Of a stretch of DNA of 51,384 nucleotides, positions 1-7,785 are shown piece after piece. The notes below the pieces were generated by a model. That model was not told the origin of the DNA. It worked only from the letters and a program-made list of their open reading frames with translations, and made no database searches. The position numbers and the translations under genes were made by a program. Within the stretch, counting starts at the first letter, position 1. Each line of letters opens with the position of its first letter. The stretch lies in the NCBI GenBank assembly GCA_964412845.1, contig CAYPQM010000021.1, positions 1 to 51,384 of the forward strand. Direction: 5' to 3'. The stretch comes from JAWWPY01 sp964412845 (GTDB lineage Bacteria; Actinomycetota; Actinomycetes; Streptosporangiales; Streptosporangiaceae).

Positions 1-1
1 G

Positions 2-781
2 ATCCGTGCGTCGGTCGACGCGATCGGCCGCGCGGCCTCAGCGGGTGCTGCCGTGGTCTGCCTGCAGGAGCTGTTCTACGGCCCGTACTTCTGCCAGGTG
101 CAGGACGCCGACTACTACTCCTACACCGAGGCGATACCTGACGGGCCGACCACCCAACTCATGTGCGAGCTGGCCAAACGGCACTCCGTGGTGCTCGTGG
201 TGCCCATGTACGAAGAGGAGCAGCCAGGTCTCTACTACAACACGGCGGCGGTGATCGACGCCGACGGGCGTTACCTGGGCAAGTACCGGAAAACCCACTT
301 GCCGCAGGTCAAGGGGTTCTGGGAGAAGTTCTACTTCCGGCCGGGGAATCTGGGCTACCCGGTGTTCGACACAGCCGTCGGCCGGATCGGCGTGTACATC
401 TGCTACGACCGGCACTTCCCGGAGGGCTGGCGCGCGCTGGGCCTGGCCGGTGCGCGGATCGTGTTCAACCCGTCGGCCACCAGCCGGGGCCTGTCCCAGT
501 ACCTGTGGCGGCTGGAGCAGCCGGCGGCCGCGGTGGCCAACGAGTACTACGTGGGCGCGATCAACCGGGTCGGCGTGGAACCGCTGGGGGACAACGAGTT
601 CTACGGGCAGTCCTACTTCGCGGATCCGCGCGGCCAGCTGGTCGGCGAGGCCGCGGCCGACACGCAGGACGCGGTGCTGGTCCGCGACCTGGACATGGGC
701 GTGCTCCAGGAGGTCAGGGACCTGTGGCAGTTCTACCGGGACCGGCGGCCCGATCAGTACGGCACGCTCGCCCAGCCGTGA
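2..781 (+). CDS. C-N hydrolase (nitrilase family), probable beta-ureidopropionase / N-carbamoyl amidase, 5' partial
   Basis: The reading frame is open from the first bases, so the N-terminus lies outside the window; 259 residues are visible. The nitrilase catalytic triad is present: Glu23 (visible numbering) in the LQELFYGPYFC stretch, Lys97 in YRKTHLP and Cys134 in YICYDRHFPE. Family members of this type hydrolyse N-carbamoyl-beta-alanine or other N-carbamoyl compounds to the amine, CO2 and ammonia in the cytoplasm. The next gene encodes dihydropyrimidinase, whose product is exactly such an N-carbamoyl compound, so the third step of reductive pyrimidine (or hydantoin) breakdown is the best assignment. 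N-carbamoylputrescine amidase is the main alternative on sequence alone. Confidence 0.85.
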   Translation: MRASVDAIGRAASAGAAVVCLQELFYGPYFCQVQDADYYSYTEAIPDGPTTQLMCELAKRHSVVLVVPMYEEEQPGLYYNTAAVIDADGRYLGKYRKTHLPQVKGFWEKFYFRPGNLGYPVFDTAVGRIGVYICYDRHFPEGWRALGLAGARIVFNPSATSRGLSQYLWRLEQPAAAVANEYYVGAINRVGVEPLGDNEFYGQSYFADPRGQLVGEAAADTQDAVLVRDLDMGVLQEVRDLWQFYRDRRPDQYGTLAQP

Positions 782-845
782 GGGGCGCTGGCGGGCCGGG
801 CGCTGGCGGTGAGGGCGCTGGCGGTGAGGGCGCTGGCGGGCTGGG
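782..845 (+). repeat. 15-bp GC-rich tandem repeat between nitrilase and hydantoinase genes
   Basis: Four imperfect copies of a 15-bp unit close to GGGCGCTGGCGGTGA follow directly after the nitrilase stop codon. The last copy forms part of the 5' arm of the long inverted repeat beside it. Confidence 0.75.
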
Positions 846-907
846 GCGGCCCTGCGCTGCGCCTGCGGCGCTTTTACGCGCTGGGCCGCCCCGGGCCCGC
901 CAGCGCC
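829..907 (+). other. Long intercistronic hairpin
   Basis: Bases 829-852 and 883-907 are nearly perfect inverted complements (GGCGCTGGCGGGC...GGGGCGGCCC against GGGCCGCCCC...GCCCGCCAGCGCC), with a roughly 30-nt loop that is itself GC-rich and partly self-complementary. No T tract follows, so it may be an RNA processing or stability element or a weak attenuator within the operon rather than a classical terminator. Confidence 0.6.
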
Positions 908-959
908 TGGTGCAGGTCCGGACTTTGTCGGCCGTGAATTCTAAGAGGAGGACCCAGCG

Positions 960-2363
960 ATGCGGATCGTGATCAGTGGCGGCACGGTTGTCACGGCCAG
1001 TGGCGGGGTGGCGGCGGATGTGCTGGTGGATGGGGAGCGGATCACCGGGCTGGCGGCGCCGGACACGGACGAGGCCAGGGACTGGGCCGCGTCGGCGGAC
1101 CGGGGGTTCGACGCGTCGGGGCGCTATGTGCTGCCCGGCGGCATCGATGTGCATACCCATATGGAGATGCCGTTCGGCGGGACGTTCTCCGCGGACACGT
1201 TCGAGACCGGGACCCGGGCCGCGGCGTGGGGCGGCACAACGACGATCGTCGACTTCGCGGTGCAGGTCAAGGGGACGTCGCTGCTGGCCACACTGGACAA
1301 GTGGCACGCCAAGGCCGATGGCAACTGCGTGGTCGACTACGGCTTCCACATGATCGTTTCCGATGTCAACGACACGACCCTGAAGGAAATGGAATCCTGC
1401 ATCGGCGCGGGCGTGAACAGCTTCAAGATGTTCATGGCCTATCCGGGCGTGTTCTACGCGACCGACGGGGAGATCCTGCGCGCCATGCACAAGGCGGCCG
1501 ACACCGGCGCCCTGATCATGATGCACGCGGAGAACGGCATCGCGATCGACCAGCTCGTCGCCCGGGCGCTGGCGGAGGGCCGCACAGATCCCGTGCAGCA
1601 CGGCCTGACCCGCCCGCCGGAGCTGGAAGCCGAGGCCACTGGCCGGGCCATCACGCTGGCCAAGGTGACTGGGGCACCGCTGTACGTTGTGCATCTATCG
1701 GCGGCGCAAGCACTGGACGCGGTCACCGCCGCCCGCGACACCGGCCAGAACGTGTTCGCCGAGACCTGCCCGCAGTACCTGTACCTGTCCCTGGATGATC
1801 TGGCCCGGCCGGATTTCGAGGGCGCCAAGTACGTGGCGTCGCCGCCACTGCGGCCACGGGAGCACCAGGGATCATTGTGGCGGGGGCTGCGGACCAACGA
1901 CCTGTCCGTGGTCTCCACCGACCACTGCCCGTTCTGTTTTGCCGAGCAGAAGGAAATGGGCCGCGGCGACTTCTCGAAGATCCCCAACGGGATACCGGGC
2001 GTGGAGCACCGGATGGACCTGCTGCACCAGGGGGTGGCCGCCGGGGAACTGTCGCTGGCCCGCTGGGTGGAGGTGGCCGCCACCACGCCAGCCAGGATGT
2101 TCGGGCTCTACCCGCGCAAGGGCGTCATCGCGCCAGGCTCGGACGCCGACATCGTGATCTACGATCCGCATGCCACCCAGACGCTGTCCGCTGCCACGCA
2201 CCACATGAACGTGGACTACTCGGCGTATGAGGGCCTGGCGATCACCGGCCAGGTGCAGACCGTGCTGTCCAGGGGACAGGTCGTGATCGACGCTGGCGAG
2301 TACCACGGAGTCACCGGCCACGGCCGCTTCCTGGACCGGCAGCTGTGCCAGTACCTGAGCTGA
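960..2363 (+). CDS. hydA: Dihydropyrimidinase / hydantoinase
   Basis: A 467-residue amidohydrolase of the usual family length. It opens the ring of 5,6-dihydrouracil/thymine or hydantoins to N-carbamoyl amino acids. All metal-site residues are visible: His65 and His67 in DVHTHME, the carbamylated Lys156 in NSFKMFMAYP, His189 in MMHAENG, His245 in VVHLSA and Asp321 in STDHCPF. The ATG is preceded by a clear AGGAGGA site. It lies between the N-carbamoyl hydrolase and an LLM oxidoreductase, consistent with a reductive pyrimidine catabolic operon. Family membership is secure; the natural substrate is inferred. Confidence 0.93.
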   Translation: MRIVISGGTVVTASGGVAADVLVDGERITGLAAPDTDEARDWAASADRGFDASGRYVLPGGIDVHTHMEMPFGGTFSADTFETGTRAAAWGGTTTIVDFAVQVKGTSLLATLDKWHAKADGNCVVDYGFHMIVSDVNDTTLKEMESCIGAGVNSFKMFMAYPGVFYATDGEILRAMHKAADTGALIMMHAENGIAIDQLVARALAEGRTDPVQHGLTRPPELEAEATGRAITLAKVTGAPLYVVHLSAAQALDAVTAARDTGQNVFAETCPQYLYLSLDDLARPDFEGAKYVASPPLRPREHQGSLWRGLRTNDLSVVSTDHCPFCFAEQKEMGRGDFSKIPNGIPGVEHRMDLLHQGVAAGELSLARWVEVAATTPARMFGLYPRKGVIAPGSDADIVIYDPHATQTLSAATHHMNVDYSAYEGLAITGQVQTVLSRGQVVIDAGEYHGVTGHGRFLDRQLCQYLS

Positions 2364-2423
2364 TCCAGTATCTGAGCTGATCCACGACCTGAGCTGACCT
2401 GCGTGCCTGAGCTAGGGGGAAGC

Positions 2424-3419
2424 ATGGATTTCGGCGTTGTCCTGCAGACCGATCCGCCCGCCCGCACCGTGATCGACCGGATGCGCGCGGCCGAGGATCT
2501 GGGGTTCCGGTATGGCTGGACCTTTGACTCGCACGTGCTGTGGCAGGAGCCGTACGTCATTTTCTCCCAGATCCTGGCGGCCACGTCGAACCTGACGGTG
2601 GGGACCATGGTCACCAATCCGGGTACCAGGGACTGGTCGGTGACCGCCTCGCTGTTTGCCACGCTGAACGACATGTTCGGCAACCGGACCGTGTGCGGGA
2701 TCGGCCGCGGCGACTCGGCCAGGCGGGTGATCGGGCAGAAACCTGAGAGCCTGGCCACGATCTCCGGGGCGATGCACGTGATCAAGGAACTGGCCGAGGG
2801 GCGCGAGGTCATGCACCACGGCAGCCTGCTGCGCATCCCCTGGGTGCGCGACGGCAAGCTGGAGATCTGGATGGCGGCCTACGGCCCGAAAGCGCTGAAA
2901 CTCGTCGGCGAGCAGGCCGACGGATTCATCCTGCAGACGGCCGATCCGGATATTGCCCGGTGGACCGTCGGCTCGGTCCGGGAGGCCGCGCGGGCCGCTG
3001 GCCGTGACCCGGCCGCGATCACGGTGTGCGTCGCGGCCCCCGCCTACGTCGGCACGGACCTGGCCCACCAGCGGGACCAGTTGCGCTGGTTCGGCGGAAT
3101 GGTCGGCAATCATGTCGCCGACCTGGTCGCCCGGTACGGCGAGAACGGGCCCGTCCCGCACGCCCTCACTGACTACATCAGGGGGCGCGAAGGCTATGAC
3201 TACTCGCACCACGGCCGGGCGGGCAACCCGTCCACCGACTTCGTGCCCGATGTAATCGTGGACCGGTTCTGCCTGCTCGGCCCGGCGGCCGCGCACATCG
3301 AGCGGCTGCACGAGCTGGCCGGGATCGGCGCCGACCAGTTCGCCATCTACCTGATGCACGACCAGCCAGCGGAAACCCTGGCCGCCTATGGCAGCGCGAT
3401 CATCCCAGCGCTGGGCTGA
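2424..3419 (+). CDS. LLM-class F420-dependent oxidoreductase
   Basis: A 331-residue luciferase-like TIM-barrel protein (MDFGVVLQTDPPARTVIDRM at the N-terminus, AAYGPKALKLVGEQADGFIL in the middle), of the type that uses reduced F420 or FMN. The ATG at 2424 was chosen because AGGGGGA lies just upstream; a GTG at 2403 gives a 7-residue longer form. It is the last gene of the pyrimidine/hydantoin operon, 60 bp after dihydropyrimidinase. From the neighbours it may supply or consume the dihydro-ring substrate, but no motif proves the substrate. F420 use is from family knowledge, not a direct reading. Confidence 0.8.
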   Translation: MDFGVVLQTDPPARTVIDRMRAAEDLGFRYGWTFDSHVLWQEPYVIFSQILAATSNLTVGTMVTNPGTRDWSVTASLFATLNDMFGNRTVCGIGRGDSARRVIGQKPESLATISGAMHVIKELAEGREVMHHGSLLRIPWVRDGKLEIWMAAYGPKALKLVGEQADGFILQTADPDIARWTVGSVREAARAAGRDPAAITVCVAAPAYVGTDLAHQRDQLRWFGGMVGNHVADLVARYGENGPVPHALTDYIRGREGYDYSHHGRAGNPSTDFVPDVIVDRFCLLGPAAAHIERLHELAGIGADQFAIYLMHDQPAETLAAYGSAIIPALG

Positions 3420-3589
3420 CCGGACCCGCCTGTCCGCAGCTCGGAAGCGAACCGGGGTTTCTCCCGAAAAATCCCGGACAACCCGCAAAGATGACTGTGC
3501 GCCCGTCCCTCGGCGGTGTCCTGCCGCTGGCTGTTTGCCCGGCTACGAGTGGGAGACCCGGCATACGGGGCAGCTCGCCACGGCACAAT

Positions 3590-3643
3590 GCAGCAAATCA
3601 GGGCAGCAAATCAGGGCAGCAAAATCAGGGCAGCAAAATCAGG
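3590..3643 (+). repeat. Four-copy 13-14 bp tandem repeat (GCAGCAAA(A)TCAGG)
   Basis: Two 13-bp copies are followed by two 14-bp copies that differ by one extra A. They end about 28 bp before the ribosome binding site of the zinc-ribbon gene, in its probable promoter/leader region (3420-3685), where I see no other gene. Confidence 0.8.
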
Positions 3644-3685
3644 AAGGCTTGGGGCTACGCTCCGGCCACCCAGGAGGCGGACAGC

Positions 3686-4642
3686 ATGACCTGTACTCAA
3701 TGCGGTAACACCGTTCCCGAGGGGTCGGTGGCGTGTAACCGGTGCGGTGCGCCGCTGTCGCCCAATCCGGTCCCCGGCACCGGGACATCCGTCTGGGCCG
3801 GGGCCGACGCAACGGCCGATCCGGGCGGGCCGGCTGACCCGGGCGGACAGCCCGGGTGGGGCGGCCCGCCGGGTCCGGGCATGCAGGGTGGCCCGGGCGG
3901 GCCGGCTGATCCGGGCGGACAGCCGGGGTGGGGCGGCCCGGCTGGCCCAGGAATGCCGGCTGGCCCAGGAATGCCGGCTGGCCCNNNNNNNNNNNNNNNN
4001 NNNNNNNNNNNNNNNNNNNNNNNNNNNNNNNNNNNNNNNNNNNNNNNNNNNNNNNNNNNNNNNNNNNNNNNNNNNNNNNNNNNNCCGGCTGGCCCAGGAA
4101 TGCCGGCTGGCCCAGGAATGCCGGCTGGCCCGGGTGGGCAGCCCGGGTGGGGCGGGCCGCCGGGACCAGGCATGCCAGGTCCGGGTACCGGTGCGGGAGG
4201 TCCGTCGTTCAACCTTGACGCCAGCCGCTGGTCCCAGGCCGACCGGATCACCGGGATCGCCACGCTGGTGCTCTTCATCTCGCTGTTCCTGCCCTGGTTC
4301 AGCCTGAACACGGGCTTCGGCAACGTCTCCGCCGACGCGCTGAGCGCGCACGGCTACCTCTTCATCGTGCTCATCCTGGCCCTGGCGATCATCGCGTTCT
4401 TGGTCCTGGAGGCTGGTTTCGCGGAGCTGCCGTTCAGCCTCCCGCTCGCCCGTGAGCAGTTGCTGCTCGCGGCCACGGGCCTCAACCTGCTGCTCGTGCT
4501 CATCGCGTTCATCTTCATGCCCGGTGGTTTCGGCGGCGGGGTCGGCTGGAGCTTCGGGGCGTTCGTCGGGCTCATCGCCGCCGTCGTGGCCTGCGCGCCG
4601 GAGGCCCTGCCCGTCATCCGCAGCCGCTCCAGCAAGCGCTGA
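3686..4642 (+). CDS. Zinc-ribbon, GPGMPA-repeat, four-helix membrane protein (contains assembly gap)
   Basis: Start ATG 3686 follows AGGAGG. The N-terminus is a zinc ribbon (CTQCGN...CNRCG, residues 3-20). Next comes a Gly/Pro-rich linker built of GGQPGWGGPPGPGM blocks and six-residue GPGMPA repeats encoded by an 18-bp unit. The C-terminal 140 residues hold about four hydrophobic segments (LVLFISLFLPWF, YLFIVLILALAIIAFLVL, LLLAATGLNLLLVLIAFIF, GAFVGLIAAVVACA) and end in a basic tail. A 100-N gap sits in the 18-bp repeat; flanking reading frames agree across it, but repeat number is unknown. It resembles actinobacterial zinc-ribbon membrane proteins of unknown function; a sensing or envelope role is only a guess. 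Confidence 0.8.
   Translation: MTCTQCGNTVPEGSVACNRCGAPLSPNPVPGTGTSVWAGADATADPGGPADPGGQPGWGGPPGPGMQGGPGGPADPGGQPGWGGPAGPGMPAGPGMPAGXXXXXXXXXXXXXXXXXXXXXXXXXXXXXXXXXXPAGPGMPAGPGMPAGPGGQPGWGGPPGPGMPGPGTGAGGPSFNLDASRWSQADRITGIATLVLFISLFLPWFSLNTGFGNVSADALSAHGYLFIVLILALAIIAFLVLEAGFAELPFSLPLAREQLLLAATGLNLLLVLIAFIFMPGGFGGGVGWSFGAFVGLIAAVVACAPEALPVIRSRSSKR
3985..4084. other. Assembly gap (100 N) inside 18-bp coding repeat
   Basis: Exactly 100 N. The same 18-bp unit (GGCCCAGGAATGCCGGCT) flanks both sides. The frame needs a missing length of 1 modulo 3, which 100 meets by chance; the true copy number is not given by the sequence. Confidence 0.95.
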
Positions 4643-4969
4643 CCTGGCCCGGGGCGGCCCGCGAGCAGGCCGCCCCGGTGTTCCATGGACGCCCGCGATG
4701 CACGGATTCGCACGATTAGCCCATAAACTGTACGTGTCTAAGGCGCTTAATACCTGAATATCCCTATTCGGGTCACCCAGCGGCCGGGCTCTCGGCATGG
4801 TGGGGAACTCAAGCACTCAGCGTGCATGACCGCTGCTCCCGCAGCCCGGCGCCTTGCCCCCGCGTCACGTCTGTACGCCGCTGCCTCCGTCCCCCTGCTG
4901 ACTGGTGACCGGCACGCGCCCCTGAGTGAAAGCCGAGCGCGCACCCGCGCGCCCGACCGAAGGCTCATT
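4643..4969 (+). other. 327-bp leader/intergenic region before the lysozyme-like gene
   Basis: Contains a comparatively AT-rich patch (about 4705-4775) likely to hold the promoter, then a long GC-rich leader. Cell-wall hydrolase genes of actinobacteria often carry ydaO (cyclic di-AMP) riboswitches here, so I looked for one. I could not match its conserved blocks convincingly and do not call it. Confidence 0.4.
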
Positions 4970-5554
4970 TTGTCCCGTATCAGGACCCCCAATCGCACAT
5001 CCCCCCGCTTCGCTGCCGCATTGGCCAGCTCGGCGATGACCCTGGCGGCGGTGACCGCCGGCACAGTTGCGGCCAGCACAGGCGGGGCTGCCCCCGTCGC
5101 CGCTGGCACAGCAGCGGGGCCAGCAGGCGCCCAAGCTCACCAGGCCGGCGCGCCGGCGGTGGCCGCGGCCAGTTCCGGCGGGCACGTCACCGTCGCCCTG
5201 GACGCCTTCGCCCAGCCACTGCAGGCGGCCGGAGCCATGACCGCCGCCAAGCCCCGCACACCGCGGCAGATCGCCCGGTCAATGCTCAAGTCGCACGGCT
5301 GGACGAACTGGCAGTTCAGCTACCTGAACCGACTGTGGATGCACGAGAGCGGCTGGAACCCGCGCGCGAGCAATCCCTACTCGGGTGCGTACGGAATTCC
5401 GCAGGCCGTGCCGGGCAGCAAGATGGCCAGCGCCGGCAGCAACTGGCGGACCAGCCCGCGGACCCAGATCCGGTGGGGCCTGCACTACATCAAGGTGCGG
5501 TACTACTCTCCGCACGGTGCCTGGCTGCACGAGGTTCGCTACGGCTGGTACTAA
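4970..5554 (+). CDS. Secreted lysozyme-like / lytic transglycosylase domain protein
   Basis: A 194-residue protein from TTG 4970, chosen because it gives a short basic n-region (MSRIRTPNRTSPR) followed by a hydrophobic signal segment (FAAALASSAMTLAAVTAGTVA) with GAAGG before it; an ATG at 4826 adds 48 unlikely residues. After an Ala-rich spacer, the C-terminal 95 residues form a transglycosylase/Rpf-like fold with catalytic Glu126 in MHESGWNP and the AYGIPQA motif. Such enzymes cleave peptidoglycan outside the cell during growth, division or resuscitation. It has its own long upstream region and no operon partner. Confidence 0.82.
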   Translation: MSRIRTPNRTSPRFAAALASSAMTLAAVTAGTVAASTGGAAPVAAGTAAGPAGAQAHQAGAPAVAAASSGGHVTVALDAFAQPLQAAGAMTAAKPRTPRQIARSMLKSHGWTNWQFSYLNRLWMHESGWNPRASNPYSGAYGIPQAVPGSKMASAGSNWRTSPRTQIRWGLHYIKVRYYSPHGAWLHEVRYGWY

Positions 5555-5641
5555 CCCGGCCGACCCCCGACACTGAGCCCGGCTGGGCGGTCCCGACCGG
5601 GATCGCCCCGCCGGGCCCGGTGCTCACTCAGCGAGCTGTGC

Positions 5642-6529
5642 TCAGCTGTGCTGCCACCCGGCCAGGCTGACGGCGGCCTGGCAGGTGCAGTCCAGGAAGT
5701 CAAGCAGCCCCTGCGCCGGATCCGGCAGGCCGCGGATCGCGTCATAGGGCAGCAGGAACTCGCCCATCTCGTGCCACATGGCCCCTTCGGGCTGCAGCAC
5801 GGTGTGCTCGATGCCGTCCGGCGGCGGGTAGGCGTAGCTGAAGAAGGCTGGTGCGGGGTACCGGTGATCGCCGGGCCAGAAGCCGATGGCGAACTGCTCA
5901 GCGTCCATCGCCTCGCGGCTGATCACTCCCGCGCCAGGCGGCGGATCGACGGCCCGGCCGGAGAACCGGACATAGTTCAGGTCGAAACTGCCCCAGAAGA
6001 ACTGCACCCGGCTGTGCCGGCCGCGGTACCCGGCGCGGAACCGGGTGAACACCTGATCGACGCTGGTCAGCGTGTGATGGAAGCGGCGCACCCAGTGCGG
6101 GTCGTAGCCGCGCCGGCCATCCTCGGGGAACGGCACCGGGCCGGGGACCTCCTGCGGCTTCGGGTTGATCTCCACCTCGACGTGCAGCGAGCGCAACGCA
6201 CTGCGCACGTCGGTGTAGAACTCAGCCACGCTCCGGCCGGGCAGCGGGAATCCCAGCACGGTCCCGTCGCCGTCGCGCAGGCGGCAGCGATGATCGACCA
6301 GATCCAGGTCGGCCTGGATGACCCGGCCGCGGTAGGGCATCGGGTCCGTGGTCAGGCCGCTGGCCGTGACATACAGCGGAACGTGCATCCACTCGGGCTC
6401 ATGCGGCGCGAGGCCCAGCCGGAGCTTGCCGAGCACCTGGGTGAACATATGCAAGGTGGCCTTGCTGTCCCGCCAGGACTCGTAGGGCAGTTCGGGCCAC
6501 GCGCGGCCGGCCTGCTCGGCCCCGGGCAT
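5642..6529 (-). CDS. DUF5996 family protein
   Basis: A 295-residue protein beginning WPELPYESWRDSKATLHMFT, with the following LGKLRLGLAP and LYVTASGLTT blocks typical of DUF5996. The biochemical role of the family is not known to me. ATG 6529 was chosen: it begins 5 nt after the GNAT stop, whereas the upstream extension to 6610 is Arg-rich and overlaps that gene. No signal peptide or membrane segment is visible. It is the third gene of a MarR-GNAT-DUF5996 operon, so it is probably controlled by the MarR protein. Confidence 0.8.
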   Translation of the reverse strand: MPGAEQAGRAWPELPYESWRDSKATLHMFTQVLGKLRLGLAPHEPEWMHVPLYVTASGLTTDPMPYRGRVIQADLDLVDHRCRLRDGDGTVLGFPLPGRSVAEFYTDVRSALRSLHVEVEINPKPQEVPGPVPFPEDGRRGYDPHWVRRFHHTLTSVDQVFTRFRAGYRGRHSRVQFFWGSFDLNYVRFSGRAVDPPPGAGVISREAMDAEQFAIGFWPGDHRYPAPAFFSYAYPPPDGIEHTVLQPEGAMWHEMGEFLLPYDAIRGLPDPAQGLLDFLDCTCQAAVSLAGWQHS

Positions 6530-6534
6530 GCCGC

Positions 6535-6840
6535 TTACCCCCGGCCCGCGATCGGCACGGTGGCGGCGACGTCGGGGTGGCGCTCCAGCCAGCCCGTGAC
6601 GAACGGGCACAGGGGCACGATGGTCAGGCCCCGGCGCTTGGCCTCGTCGATCGCGGCGGCCGCCAGCCTGCTGCCCAGGCCGCGCCCTTCGAGCGCTTCG
6701 GGCACGCCGGTGTGGATGAGCACCAGCCGGTCACCATTCAGCTGATAGACGAGTTCCGCGACCTCGCCGTCAGCCTGCACGATGAAGCGGGAACCGGCCT
6801 GGTCGTTGACGACCTGCGGGATGTCGTTCACGACTCCCAT
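6535..6840 (-). CDS. Small GNAT N-acetyltransferase (YjdJ/COG2388 type)
   Basis: A 101-residue single-domain acetyltransferase. The acetyl-CoA site is visible as VPEALEGRGLGSRLAAAAIDEA, followed by LTIVPLCPFVTGWLERHPD, the usual end of this short GNAT subfamily. Members are compact stand-alone acetyltransferases whose acceptors are mostly unknown. ATG 6840 has TAGGAG upstream. It starts 12 nt after the MarR stop and is followed 5 nt later by DUF5996, so all three are probably cotranscribed. Confidence 0.85.
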   Translation of the reverse strand: MGVVNDIPQVVNDQAGSRFIVQADGEVAELVYQLNGDRLVLIHTGVPEALEGRGLGSRLAAAAIDEAKRRGLTIVPLCPFVTGWLERHPDVAATVPIAGRG

Positions 6841-6852
6841 CGTGGCACGCTC

Positions 6853-7323
6853 CTACGACCCGCCGAACCAGCCGGGAATGTCGAGCCGGAAGAGATCCGG
6901 CGGCGTGACGGCGCGCAGGTCGGCCTCCAGCGCGCGGAGCCTTTCCTCGCCCAGGATCGCGGCCCAGCCGGCCCGCAGCTCATCGAAGATGCGAACCGAC
7001 CGCACCAGGCTGTCGGTGCCGCGTGCGGTGAGCCGGACGACCTTGCGCCTGGCGTCCCGCGGGTCAGCACTGCGCTCGACGTAGCCGAGGCGTTCCAGCG
7101 AGTCGATCGACTTGGCGGCGGCCTGCTTGGACACCCCCAGCCGTCGGCCCAGTTCGGCGGCGGTCGTCCCGTCCGGGCCGATTGCCTGGAAGACGAAGCC
7201 GTGCACGGGCCGCAGCTCCGGGTGGCCCTGCCGGGCCAGCTCGGCATGGACGCCGTCGATGAGCACCCGGAAGGCGAGCAGCAGGCGGAGCGGCAACTCG
7301 AAGCCGGGCGGGTCAGTTGACAT
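6853..7323 (-). CDS. MarR-family transcriptional regulator (operon 1)
   Basis: A 156-residue winged-helix regulator. The DNA-binding region reads TTAAELGRRLGVSKQAAAKSID, followed by the wing ERSADPRDARRKVVRLT. ATG 7323 was preferred over TTG 7332, which lies inside the putative operator. It faces the cupin gene across about 60 bp that hold an inverted repeat (7326-7365), so it probably represses both its own operon (with GNAT and DUF5996) and the cupin gene, being released by a ligand as is usual for MarR proteins. The ligand is not predictable. Confidence 0.87.
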   Translation of the reverse strand: MSTDPPGFELPLRLLLAFRVLIDGVHAELARQGHPELRPVHGFVFQAIGPDGTTAAELGRRLGVSKQAAAKSIDSLERLGYVERSADPRDARRKVVRLTARGTDSLVRSVRIFDELRAGWAAILGEERLRALEADLRAVTPPDLFRLDIPGWFGGS

Positions 7324-7325
7324 AG

Positions 7326-7365
7326 TCGACAACCAGGTTCACTATATAGACAACCATATTGTCGA
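7326..7365. promoter_or_regulatory. Putative MarR operator and divergent promoter region
   Basis: TCGACAA (7326-7332) is repeated inverted as TTGTCGA (7359-7365). A tighter inverted repeat GACAA-CCATA-TTGTC lies at 7349-7363. The region is markedly AT-rich (ACTATATAGACAACCATATT) compared with its surroundings and separates the divergent MarR and cupin starts. Confidence 0.65.
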
Positions 7366-7382
7366 TTGTAGGGGTTCAACCG

Positions 7383-7757
7383 ATGCCTTACGTCAGCCAC
7401 GCCGATACCCGCCGGACCGAGACTCCCAACGCGACGATGACCACGCTCGCCTCGCCATCGCAGGGCGGCGCCGCGCAGGCCCTCTGGCGGATCGACATGC
7501 GGGCCGGCGCGGCCGGGCCGGCGCACGCCTTCGACACCGAGCAGATCTGGACGCTGCTTGATGGCGCAGCGACCATCGAACTCGGCGGCGAGACGCTCAC
7601 CATGACCCCGGGGGACACCGCGGTGCTGCCGGCCGGGGTTCTGCGCCGCGTGTTCGCCGACCCGGAAAAGGGCTGCGCCGCCCTGGCCACGGGGCCCGGC
7701 GGCGGGTGCGCCGTCACCCCCGACGGCACCAGGGTGGTGCCCGCGTGGGTGCGCTGA
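7383..7757 (+). CDS. Cupin-domain protein
   Basis: A 124-residue single cupin barrel: FDTEQIWTLLDGAATIELGGETLTMTPGDTAVLPAGVLRRV covers both cupin motifs. The metal ligands are incomplete (one His/Glu pair, no second-motif His), so metal binding is uncertain. ATG 7383 lies in the divergent MarR operator region with AGGGG upstream. A role as a small-molecule-binding or detoxification partner of the MarR regulator is inferred from position only. Confidence 0.8.
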   Translation: MPYVSHADTRRTETPNATMTTLASPSQGGAAQALWRIDMRAGAAGPAHAFDTEQIWTLLDGAATIELGGETLTMTPGDTAVLPAGVLRRVFADPEKGCAALATGPGGGCAVTPDGTRVVPAWVR

Positions 7758-7785
7758 GCTGCCCGCCCGGCGCCCGCCGCCCGGG

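Noticed and set aside
4705..4969. Possible ydaO (cyclic di-AMP) riboswitch before the lysozyme-like gene
   Set aside because: The gene type and long leader fit, but I could not match the conserved sequence blocks in order; a covariance-model search would decide.
4826..4969. N-terminal extension of the lysozyme-like protein from ATG 4826
   Set aside because: It would place 48 Arg/Ala-rich residues before a clear signal peptide; the TTG at 4970 gives a normal secretory start.
5648..6745. Long plus-strand open frame opposite DUF5996 and GNAT genes
   Set aside because: It is antisense to two genes with recognisable domains and encodes no recognisable motif; typical of high-GC shadow frames.
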